The notes under the pieces: model-generated
The model's input: only the letters and a program-made list of their open reading frames with translations
Databases searched by the model: none
Told to the model about the DNA's origin: nothing
Part shown: piece after piece, positions 1-5,689 of the stretch
Layout of the letters: each line of letters opens with the position of its first letter
How positions within the stretch are numbered: the stretch's first letter is position 1
Position numbers and translations under genes: made by a program
Source of the DNA: Aquificota bacterium
GTDB lineage: Bacteria > Thermosulfidibacterota > Thermosulfidibacteria > Thermosulfidibacterales > B14-G1
NCBI GenBank assembly: GCA_003648675.1
Contig: QMPS01000063.1
Span: forward strand, 1-5,689
Reading direction: 5' to 3'
DNA length: 5,689 nt

Positions 1-27
1 CCTTGACTACGGTCGCCCATTAGGATA

Positions 28-56
28 TTGCCTCCTACCAAGAAGAATAATAAAAC
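28..56 (+). promoter_or_regulatory. Weak candidate promoter for the long exported protein
   Basis: TTGCCT (28-33) and TAAAAC (51-56) are 17 bases apart. Each matches four of six positions of the sigma-70 -35 and -10 consensus, and transcription would start near 63, giving a leader of about 34 bases. A competing reading is TTGACT (3-8), a better -35, with TATTGC at 26-31, also 17 bases apart but a poor -10. The region is AT-rich enough for such matches to arise by chance. I cannot choose between them, and the real promoter may lie before the window. Confidence 0.2.
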
Positions 57-75
57 ATAAGCTCGTAATACTCTA

Positions 76-96
76 TTCCTTAGCAATTTAAGGGAG
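76..96 (+). promoter_or_regulatory. Shine-Dalgarno AGGGAG inside a small hairpin
   Basis: AGGGAG (91-96) is the only ribosome binding site before the long gene and it directly abuts the ATG at 97, with no spacer. It is 9 bases from an in-frame TTG at 106, a more usual distance. CCTTA (78-82) can pair with TAAGG (89-93) across a 6-base loop, and one wobble and one further pair extend the stem to 76-95. The stem is short and AU-rich, so any masking of the site would be weak. Confidence 0.35.
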
Positions 97-3000
97 ATGG
101 CAAAATTGAGTCCCTCTTTTTTTGCTAGGGTCTTTTCCATACTGGTAATCAATGTAATATTTTTGTCCAACCCCTCCATTCTGTTAGCAGGCTTTGGATT
201 TGGCCTAGGGAAAGGAGGAGGCTTCCCCCTAGGAAAGATCGTTAGGAGGGTCAAAGAGAGAAGCTCGTGGGTGGATAGAGAATACGATTTCAAAAAATTT
301 AAAATTCCCACAGCCGATGGACAGGAACAGACCCTTAAATTGGCCGTCCTTTACGACAACGAAGGAGACAAGTACTTTCTTGCAGTGAACACACTTCTAA
401 CCAAAGGAAAAGGGAAGTGTAAGCCCACTTTCCGGCAAATCTACCTTGAAGACCCCTTAGGGCATCGGGTCTACCCTGTGGCCCTCATCATCACAGAGCG
501 CTGGGCCCACGTGAAGGTGACAATAACCGTGACTAGGTACCACTACATCAACGGTGAGCTCGTCGACACGCAAACCAGCGTATCCAGCTACGAATATGAC
601 CAGTTCTTGGGTAGGAAAGTGGGAAAGATCCTCATGGAGGACGAAGAGAAAGAGCCTCCTCCCATCTATGAGACCCTCCATGAAAAACCCTGCGGTTCGG
701 TGAAAGGGCTCATCTCCCTCTTCCCCATACCCCCCCAATACGTCTCTAAAATAGGGGAATCCACCCTAACGGTAGTCCTCAGCGCTCCCCCCGGCCAGCC
801 GGTGACTACTGCCAGGTTTTCCCTGGGTACCGTGGAGAAAGCGGAAGAGATGGTGAAAGTTCCAGTAAAAATGGCATCTGCTCCAACCCACGCACCAGCA
901 GATGAGAAGGTCGCCCCTGAAAAGGCCAAAAAGGCAGAGACTACAGAAACGGCCTCCCCCATCCTCACCAGAGAAAGGGAAATGGTAAGGAAGCTAGAAG
1001 GTGAAGCCCTGGTTCCCATGGGAGAAGAAGATCCCTGCGCAGAGTGCAACAGGGTAGCCAGAAAGCTCGTGGAGAAACAGAAAGAGCTAGCGTCCAGGTT
1101 GAGCAAGCTGAAAGAAGAGCTCGATAACACGAAAAGGAAAGAAAAAGAGCTCGACGAGAAGACCAAGGCCATGAAAGAAGAGATAGAAGAAGACCAAAAA
1201 GCTGTAGAAGCGGCAAGGGAAAACCTGGCAAAGATACGGCGGGAAAAACAACGGTTCCTGGAATATTTAAAGGACGCCACCAACAGTCTGCTGGGTTACG
1301 ATGGCGTCGTTCTGGACGACTTTCACAAAGACATTACTGGCTTTCTTGGAGCCATGGGTAGTGGAGGAGGTGCCACCCGTCTACTAGAACCCGGACTAGG
1401 GGTGCACTTCAAAAACGCAAGGGCCGAAAATGTCTTCTTTGGTCTCTTTCTCACCAAATACCGAGATCGCATCGACAGGCTCCTTCAGAAGGAGGAGGAA
1501 GCTCAAAAACAACTGGAAGAAGCAGAAAACAGATTGGCCCAGGCCCAAAACGAACTGGCCAAAAACCAAAAAGCTAAGGAAGACCTCCTCAAGGCGGAGA
1601 GTGAACTCGAAGGGAAAATCAAGACCGTGGGAGACGCCATGGCAGAGCTAAACGACCTTATAGACAGGGTAAACAAGCGATGCGAAATGTGCGAGAAAAT
1701 CGCCAAAAAGATCTTTGCCGAAAAGGTGCCAGCCGAAAGAGCCTTGGAGGAAGCAGAGAGGCGATTCCGAAGCGTGGAACCCCCTGATCCCCACAAGTAT
1801 CCCGAGGCCCGCAGCGACTATGATGCCGCCGAAGAGGTCCTGAAAAGGGCCCAAGAGCTGATGAAACTCAAGAGGTTTCCACGGGCCCGGGAGGAAGCAA
1901 ACTATGTCCAGGAGCTCCTGAACAAGGCTCAGGCAGAGAAAGAACTCACTGACCGTATTGAAAAGATGATTCAGATACTGACCCAGGGGAAGAGGGATTT
2001 CAAAAAGTATCTGGAAAGAAACGACTGTTGTCCCCTCCACGATGTGGAAAGAACTATAGAGGATTTCGAGAAGAAAATTGCTAAGGCAGGGGAGTATCTC
2101 CGCCGCCACGAACCCTTCGCCGGATTGGAGACTCTATCACACTATCCCAAGAACATCTCGGGGATGATAGGTCCCTCGGCAAGGAGATGCCTTGAGGGGA
2201 AACTGGCGGATACCGTTAGCAGAGGACAAGGAATGCGGCTCCATAGGGCCGAAAGCCTTTTAGAAGACCCAGAGGTCAAGCAAACCATCAAGGACATAAA
2301 AGACGTTTTCCAGGAAGGAGCCGACAACCTGGACAAATTCGGCGAATACGTAGAGAAGCTCGATGAATGGCGCAAGAAGGCAGAAAAAGCAGGCCTCCTC
2401 AAATATGCGGACGGAAAGAGGACACCCACGGCCATCTTAGACGCCCTAAGACAATCCCTCCCCAAAACCAAAGGGCATATCTCTGCAGCCAAAGGGAGGG
2501 TGGAGCAGGCGCAAAAACTCGTGGAAGAACTGGACAAGATGGTTTCCCAAGGATCCTGGGAGTATTTCAAAGATAAAGCAAGCGAAGAACTCAAAGAAAG
2601 AGCCATCAAATTGGCGGCAGATCTGGCAGCCAGCGGATTGGGATGTGAAGTTGCCGGCCCACTGGCAGGGATCTGGGGAGAAGCCTACGGCATAGGAAAA
2701 GCTATTGGCCAGAGAATAGTGGATCTCATAAACGAAATCCAAACCCACGAATTCGAAAAAGCCAAAGAGTGTCTGGGGCTGTGTGACAACAGAGTAAACC
2801 CAGAGGAAGTGACCATTCCCCACGGGATACCCGTCGTCTATGATGTCTACATCGAAATCTTCGACCGATGCAGAACCCCCCTGAGGGCTAAAGCAGACGT
2901 CACCATCTGTAGATCCCCGGGCTGCAACTACAACAGCACCATCAGTCTAGTGGGTATCGAGAAGGCCCTGGGAGAAGTGGAGAGCTCCAATATGACTCAC

Positions 3001-3162
3001 CTGCCTTGGCGTCCCGGAGACGTGAAGGTGGATGTGACCTGCCCTAACGGAAAGAAGCCTTCGGAACAAGAGGTCTTTTACCATGTGCAGCGATACTGTG
3101 AGAAAGACCGGGTAAGGGTGGTGATAGACATAAGGGTCCACACCAAGGGGTGCCGCCATTGA
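97..3162 (+). CDS. Large exported coiled-coil protein with cysteine-rich C-terminus, function unknown
   Basis: I do not recognise this 1021-residue protein. Residues 1-31 look like a Sec signal peptide: basic start, hydrophobic core about 13-23, likely cleavage after SILLA (A31). A Gly-rich stretch follows (32-48), then a probably beta-rich domain (about 55-245, Cys108 and Cys199) and an Ala/Pro/Lys/Glu linker (about 247-305). CAEC (314-317) opens a heptad-like charged helix to about 399. A Gly-rich tip (400-444) leads to a second helix of similar length ending at CEMC (529-532). Helical segments continue to about 890, with a vicinal Cys pair (644-645) and a Gly-zipper-like stretch (854-871). 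The last 130 residues look beta-rich and hold eight cysteines (892, 896, 925, 938, 943, 982, 1001, 1019). No CxxCH, sortase signal or lipobox is present. The 18 cysteines suggest disulfides in an oxidising compartment, so periplasmic or surface location is inferred. The start is ATG 97 or TTG 106; no in-frame start lies between the stop at 58-60 and 97. It appears to be transcribed alone. Confidence 0.85.
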   Translation: MAKLSPSFFARVFSILVINVIFLSNPSILLAGFGFGLGKGGGFPLGKIVRRVKERSSWVDREYDFKKFKIPTADGQEQTLKLAVLYDNEGDKYFLAVNTLLTKGKGKCKPTFRQIYLEDPLGHRVYPVALIITERWAHVKVTITVTRYHYINGELVDTQTSVSSYEYDQFLGRKVGKILMEDEEKEPPPIYETLHEKPCGSVKGLISLFPIPPQYVSKIGESTLTVVLSAPPGQPVTTARFSLGTVEKAEEMVKVPVKMASAPTHAPADEKVAPEKAKKAETTETASPILTREREMVRKLEGEALVPMGEEDPCAECNRVARKLVEKQKELASRLSKLKEELDNTKRKEKELDEKTKAMKEEIEEDQKAVEAARENLAKIRREKQRFLEYLKDATNSLLGYDGVVLDDFHKDITGFLGAMGSGGGATRLLEPGLGVHFKNARAENVFFGLFLTKYRDRIDRLLQKEEEAQKQLEEAENRLAQAQNELAKNQKAKEDLLKAESELEGKIKTVGDAMAELNDLIDRVNKRCEMCEKIAKKIFAEKVPAERALEEAERRFRSVEPPDPHKYPEARSDYDAAEEVLKRAQELMKLKRFPRAREEANYVQELLNKAQAEKELTDRIEKMIQILTQGKRDFKKYLERNDCCPLHDVERTIEDFEKKIAKAGEYLRRHEPFAGLETLSHYPKNISGMIGPSARRCLEGKLADTVSRGQGMRLHRAESLLEDPEVKQTIKDIKDVFQEGADNLDKFGEYVEKLDEWRKKAEKAGLLKYADGKRTPTAILDALRQSLPKTKGHISAAKGRVEQAQKLVEELDKMVSQGSWEYFKDKASEELKERAIKLAADLAASGLGCEVAGPLAGIWGEAYGIGKAIGQRIVDLINEIQTHEFEKAKECLGLCDNRVNPEEVTIPHGIPVVYDVYIEIFDRCRTPLRAKADVTICRSPGCNYNSTISLVGIEKALGEVESSNMTHLPWRPGDVKVDVTCPNGKKPSEQEVFYHVQRYCEKDRVRVVIDIRVHTKGCRH

Positions 3163-3195
3163 ACACAGCACCCCCAGGCCAAAGACCAACAAGAA

Positions 3196-3231
3196 GAGGA
3201 GCCCCAGAGCCTAGGGCTTCCTCCGCCTTTT
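3196..3231. terminator. Putative bidirectional terminator between convergent genes
   Basis: GAGGAGCCC (3196-3204) can pair with GGGCTTCCTC (3214-3223), leaving one bulged base and a 9-base loop. On the plus strand it is followed by CGCCTTTT (3224-3231), a short T run 34 bases after the stop of the long gene. On the minus strand the tautomerase stop lies in the loop and a T-rich but interrupted stretch follows. The location between convergent genes supports a terminator; the short T tracts weaken the case. Confidence 0.4.
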
Positions 3232-3414
3232 CTCCGCCACCGTCTCTCCACCCAGACCCACGTCCTCCGGGTCCAGCTCCTCTATCATCACCATGACAGA
3301 AGAGGGGCTCTTACCCAGGACTTCCTGGATAAGATCCGTCACTCCCCTGATGAGCCGGGCCTTTTGTTCCTGGGTGACACCGTTCCTGGCTATTTTGATG
3401 TTGACAAAAGGCAT
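3211..3414 (-). CDS. 4-oxalocrotonate tautomerase family protein
   Basis: This 67-residue protein begins MPFVNIKIARNGVT. After Met removal it would expose the N-terminal proline that is the catalytic base in the tautomerase superfamily. The EQKARLI helix start and the GLGGE motif near residues 53-57 are also typical, and the length is close to that of classical 4-OT (about 62). These are small cytoplasmic oligomeric enzymes that move protons between keto and enol forms. Against my recollection of the Pseudomonas enzyme, the substrate-binding Arg11 and Arg39 and Phe50 positions appear to be Val, Met and Val, so 4-oxalocrotonate itself is unlikely to be the substrate. The tail is basic (EKRRRKP). 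GGGAGGT lies 4 bases before the ATG and overlaps the end of the cytochrome gene, suggesting translational coupling. The family call is firm; the reaction is unknown. Confidence 0.88.
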   Translation of the reverse strand: MPFVNIKIARNGVTQEQKARLIRGVTDLIQEVLGKSPSSVMVMIEELDPEDVGLGGETVAEKRRRKP

Positions 3415-3424
3415 ACCTACCTCC

Positions 3425-3466
3425 CTAAGGGTTCAAACCCGCGTGACACTCACTGCAGAAGTTCCC
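3425..3466 (-). other. Apparent single-base frameshift hiding a fifth heme-binding motif
   Basis: On the minus strand the cytochrome reads GAA GAG TGG AAG GGA ACT and ends after nine more codons in residues with no heme motif. If the GGG run (CCC at 3464-3466 on the plus strand) had one more base, the frame would read E-E-W-K-G-N-F-C-S-E-C-H-A-G-L-N-P and stop at TAG 3425-3427. A chance CxxCH in the alternative frame at exactly this place, followed at once by a stop, is unlikely. No canonical slippery heptamer is present, so a sequencing or assembly error, or a real recent indel, is more likely than programmed frameshifting. Confidence 0.75.
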
Positions 3467-4548
3467 TTCCACTCTTCATCTATATCCACAGGATGCTTGA
3501 AGGCCAAGGTCCCCTCTAGAGGAGCCACCTCCATCTGACCAGTCACTCCCTGAGCCACAGAGAGAGAAAGATAATCGTGGGAAGGCCGATTGTGACAATC
3601 CATACAGTCCATGGTTCTGATCTCCAAAGTTTCAAGCTTTTCAGGAGATATAGAGTACTCTCTGTCCCGATAGATCATTACTCTGCCCGTCTCCAAATCC
3701 GTAAACCTCACCCAAGGAATCTCCTCCCGTTTCTCATCTACAGCCACGTACTCTATCTTCACCCGGGGATTGATATGCCAGTGGATGCCCTCTTTGAGGC
3801 CCAGAGCAGGATGCTCGGCCCCTGTTTTCATGACAAGTTTGATGTCCCAGCGGGTATTCTCCTCGTCGGGCAGGTAATGGGACTCCAAACGCAACTTATA
3901 GGCGTAGAACTTCTGGGGCCAGTGGCACTGCTCGCACACCTCCCGGGCAGGCCTCAGGCTCTTAATGGGGGTAGGAATGGGCCGGGAATAGGTATTGGCC
4001 AGGGTAGCGTAGACCTGGTAGAGACCCGAGAGTTTGGAACGGACGTACCATCCAGCCCCAGGCCCCACGTGACATTCCACGCACACCACCCGGGCATGAG
4101 GCGAACGCTGGTAGGCCGTGTACTCGGGTTTCATCACTGTGTGGCACAGCTTCCCGCAGAACTGAACCGTCTCGGTATAGTGGAAGGCCTTATAACTACC
4201 CACGGCGGACATAAGGAGAAAAATGGCGGTACCAACCGAAAAGATGAAAAACGCCTTACGATGCTCCACATTGCCGAGATCTATTCGGGGCCACACCAGT
4301 TCTTCAATTTCTTTGTGCTTCCTTTCCTTCCTAACTTGGATGACCATGCCTATGGGGACCAGAACCAGCCCGGATATCATTATACCGGGCAAGAGGATAT
4401 AGATGACCAACCCCAGGTACAAACCGCCTCCCCTTAAAAACTCAGATACCACGAAGAGAAAGACAATCATGAACAGACTGACGAGCGCTATCATAGCGCC
4501 AATAAGGGAAACCCAATTCTTCAGATGAGCAGCCAGCCTAACCTTCAT
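3433..4548 (-). CDS. NapC/NirT-family multiheme membrane cytochrome c, 3' end frameshifted
   Basis: This is a probable inner-membrane quinol-oxidising cytochrome with periplasmic hemes. I start it at ATG 4548 (371 residues) because GGAGGG lies 4 bases before it; an ATG at 4560 would add MEGG but has no ribosome site. Three hydrophobic segments lie at about 12-36, 43-72 and 99-118. They are followed by CGKLCH (131-136, CX3CH, with Met139 as possible ligand), CVECH (156-160), CEQCH (205-209) and CMDCH (315-319). The stretch from CGKLCH through EYTAYQRSPHARV to CVECH is typical of NapC/NirT proteins in sulfate and metal reducers. Unlike NapC or NrfH, with one anchor, three membrane segments precede the hemes, resembling Geobacter ImcH, but this protein is shorter and has fewer hemes. 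The printed frame ends EEWKGTSAVSVTRV. One more base in a CCC run at 3464-3466 would give KGNFCSECHAGLNP, a fifth heme site, with a stop at 3425-3427 and 374 residues. It is first in an operon with the tautomerase gene. Confidence 0.88.
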   Translation of the reverse strand: MKVRLAAHLKNWVSLIGAMIALVSLFMIVFLFVVSEFLRGGGLYLGLVIYILLPGIMISGLVLVPIGMVIQVRKERKHKEIEELVWPRIDLGNVEHRKAFFIFSVGTAIFLLMSAVGSYKAFHYTETVQFCGKLCHTVMKPEYTAYQRSPHARVVCVECHVGPGAGWYVRSKLSGLYQVYATLANTYSRPIPTPIKSLRPAREVCEQCHWPQKFYAYKLRLESHYLPDEENTRWDIKLVMKTGAEHPALGLKEGIHWHINPRVKIEYVAVDEKREEIPWVRFTDLETGRVMIYRDREYSISPEKLETLEIRTMDCMDCHNRPSHDYLSLSVAQGVTGQMEVAPLEGTLAFKHPVDIDEEWKGTSAVSVTRV

Positions 4549-4560
4549 TCCGCCCTCCAT

Positions 4561-4827
4561 GTCGTAAATTGAATTTTACCTATAGATTAAATAGGATACT
4601 TGAGCAAGAAAAGATTGGCCATAAAAGTCATGAAAACAAGGCAAAAGAGCAAAGTGAAACTAGAAAAGTCTCTCTCTAGTAGAAAATGTCCCTGAGAACC
4701 ACACCTCTGTCATCCGTAGTCTGAAGGTCCTTGGCTGTTACCTGGAAGAGGCAATTACCGGATCACTCACGGGGCTGGCCTCTCATGCGTACAAGAAGGC
4801 CTTCTCCCCATCGGCTTGCCACCCGAA
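4561..4827. other. Intergenic region between transglutaminase-like gene and cytochrome
   Basis: I see no credible gene in these 267 bases. The part next to the cytochrome (4561-4690) is AT-rich and holds its candidate promoter. It also holds a small hairpin, ACTAGA (4659-4664) pairing with TCTAGT (4675-4680) over a 10-base loop, with an interrupted T-rich stretch after it on the minus strand; this could be a weak terminator for the upstream gene. The part from 4690 on is more GC-rich and includes the perfect 12-base palindrome AGAAGGCCTTCT (4794-4805). A plus-strand open frame from 4664 runs into the next gene but has no usable start or ribosome site. Confidence 0.5.
4579..4607 (-). promoter_or_regulatory. 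Candidate sigma-70 promoter for the cytochrome-tautomerase operon
   Basis: On the minus strand TTGCTC (4607-4602) and TATAGG (4584-4579) are separated by exactly 17 bases. The -35 keeps TTG and the -10 keeps TATA. Transcription would start near 4572, about 24 bases before the preferred ATG at 4548, which is enough room for the GGAGGG ribosome site. The surrounding DNA is AT-rich, so alternative -10 elements such as TATTTA nearby cannot be excluded. No operator-like repeat is evident. Confidence 0.3.
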
Positions 4828-5661
4828 TCAAGGAGCGCTCCTCAACAGCCTTCGCCGGTCAGCGCGATGGCAAAGATCAAAGTATTCGTTCCTGTTGATC
4901 CTGAGCATCCGTGTCACCCCCGCTGGAAAGGTGTAGCCCTTCTCTGTTTTATAGTACTTCATCCACTCGGGGAGTGCGTAATAAGAATGGTTGTATGAAG
5001 GATCGAGGATCTTCCAGCAATAACCTTCCTTTGCGTATCTGCTGAAGCGGAACAGAGGAGTTCTGGCCTCCCGGCTGGTGGTCTTCACGACACAAATCAC
5101 ATGATGGAAGTTATGGCGATCATCGCTGAAACGCACCAAGGCACTTTCGTAACCCACCACGCGCAAAAGGGTGGCCAACAGAATAGCCTGGTCTTCACAG
5201 TCACCCCGACGGCTGTGCAGGGTTTCATAAGGGAAACGAGGGACATTTCCCTCTTCTGGCTCGTAGCGGATGGTACGGTTCACATAGTCGTAGATCTTTT
5301 TGATGCCACTCCCTTTACCTGGACGTGATATAAGATAGCGCGCCAGCCTGTATAGCTCCGTTGTGACTCTGGCATTGCAGTCGTAACCGTACCTTCTCTC
5401 AAAAGCGTCACAGGCCCTCCATTTCAGACTGGAGAGGTCGTGCAGGCAGGCGGCGATATAGAATCTGAGGTTGCGGTAGTTGCGGGTGGCCAGATACCCC
5501 CCGTAGATCTCCCTGCGTAAATCACCATAGTGGGCATGAAGGGCCGGGGAAAGTCCTTCTGCAAAAACATCCCATCTGGTAAAAAAGAGACAAGCAAAAC
5601 AATAAAAACAAAGTCGTTTAAGGTTTAATCTTTGGTTATTTTTTGTCCTTTCCCTTTTCAT
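4828..5661 (-). CDS. Exported transglutaminase-like cysteine enzyme (probable peptidase)
   Basis: This 277-residue protein has a basic N-terminus (MKRERTKNNQRLNLKR), a hydrophobic stretch at about 17-28 and a possible signal cleavage after VFA (Ala34), so periplasmic or membrane-anchored action is inferred. The papain-like transglutaminase core is clear: a YDYVNRTIRYEPE segment (124-136), the nucleophile loop RRGDCEDQA (Cys155), the helix LLATLLRVVGYESALV, then HHVICVV (probably His187) and WKILDPSYN (Asp220), giving a Cys-His-Asp triad. The 33-residue His-to-Asp gap is longer than in the compact core and contains a basic insertion (about 193-212). Bacterial members are usually peptidases or amidases rather than crosslinkers; the substrate is unknown here. 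Tyr and Arg are abundant. No ribosome site is seen before ATG 5661, and only 28 bases of upstream sequence are available. The stop lies beside the palindrome AGGAGCGCTCCT (4831-4842), which is inside the coding end. It probably belongs to a separate transcript from the cytochrome. Confidence 0.87.
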   Translation of the reverse strand: MKRERTKNNQRLNLKRLCFYCFACLFFTRWDVFAEGLSPALHAHYGDLRREIYGGYLATRNYRNLRFYIAACLHDLSSLKWRACDAFERRYGYDCNARVTTELYRLARYLISRPGKGSGIKKIYDYVNRTIRYEPEEGNVPRFPYETLHSRRGDCEDQAILLATLLRVVGYESALVRFSDDRHNFHHVICVVKTTSREARTPLFRFSRYAKEGYCWKILDPSYNHSYYALPEWMKYYKTEKGYTFPAGVTRMLRINRNEYFDLCHRADRRRLLRSAP

Positions 5662-5689
5662 TTGTCATTTGACTTTGCTCTGCTTAACC

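Noticed and set aside
666..1283. 205-codon minus-strand open frame opposite the long gene
   Set aside because: Its Ser/Phe/Leu-rich translation is what the complement of Lys/Glu-rich coiled-coil codons produces; no start signal or domain.
1681..1692. CEMC and CAEC in the long protein as heme-attachment sites
   Set aside because: Neither CxxC is followed by His, so c-type heme attachment is not supported.
3433..3470. Programmed frameshift at the end of the cytochrome
   Set aside because: The local sequence (G AAG GGA) is not an X-XXY-YYZ slippery heptamer and I see no obvious downstream pseudoknot; an indel explains it more simply.
3577..4437. 286-codon open frame on the plus strand, opposite the cytochrome
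   Set aside because: It lies wholly antisense to a gene with clear heme motifs, has no ribosome site, and its translation (rich in His, Pro, Gly) has no recognisable domain; it is a codon-bias shadow.
4588..4620. Possible sigma-54 promoter (TGGC...TTGC on the minus strand) before the cytochrome
   Set aside because: GG and GC are separated by 13 bases rather than the required 10.
4664..4935. Open plus-strand frame crossing the intergenic region into the transglutaminase-like gene
   Set aside because: It has no ATG, no ribosome site and no recognisable motif, and its 3' half is antisense to a well-supported gene.

Overview
The window carries four genes I can support: one long gene on the plus strand, then three on the minus strand, two of which form an operon. 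There is no rRNA, tRNA, CRISPR array, insertion sequence or prophage signature. The products are a large exported coiled-coil protein, a NapC/NirT-type multiheme membrane cytochrome c, a small Pro1-type tautomerase and an exported transglutaminase-like enzyme. This mix fits a Gram-negative, anaerobically respiring bacterium, probably a Desulfobacterota-like lineage (a loose inference, since no taxonomic marker is present). The long gene uses AGA/AGG arginine codons heavily, as thermophilic anaerobes often do, but that does not identify the organism.

Layout. Bases 1-96 are the leader of the long gene, with weak promoter candidates and a small hairpin over the ribosome binding site. Bases 97-3162 (+) encode an unrecognised 1021-residue secreted protein: signal peptide, beta-rich N-terminal domain, Ala/Pro/Lys linker, a long helical hairpin with a CxxC at each end of its base, more helices, and a cysteine-rich C-terminal domain. 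A hairpin at about 3196-3231 separates it from the convergent minus-strand genes. Bases 3211-3414 (-) encode a 4-oxalocrotonate-tautomerase-family protein. Just upstream in the same direction, 3433-4548 (-) encodes the membrane cytochrome. As printed, the cytochrome lacks a fifth heme site that one extra base in a CCC run would restore; the repaired stop would then lie 10 bases from the tautomerase start. Bases 4561-4827 are non-coding as far as I can tell and contain a plausible cytochrome promoter. Bases 4828-5661 (-) encode the transglutaminase-like protein.

How they fit together. The cytochrome and tautomerase look translationally coupled, although no known pathway links them. The cytochrome probably passes quinol electrons to periplasmic acceptors. 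The long protein and the transglutaminase-like enzyme both appear exported, but nothing in the sequence ties them to each other. The most notable points are the near-terminal frameshift in the cytochrome and the symmetric CxxC-bounded hairpin of the orphan exported protein.
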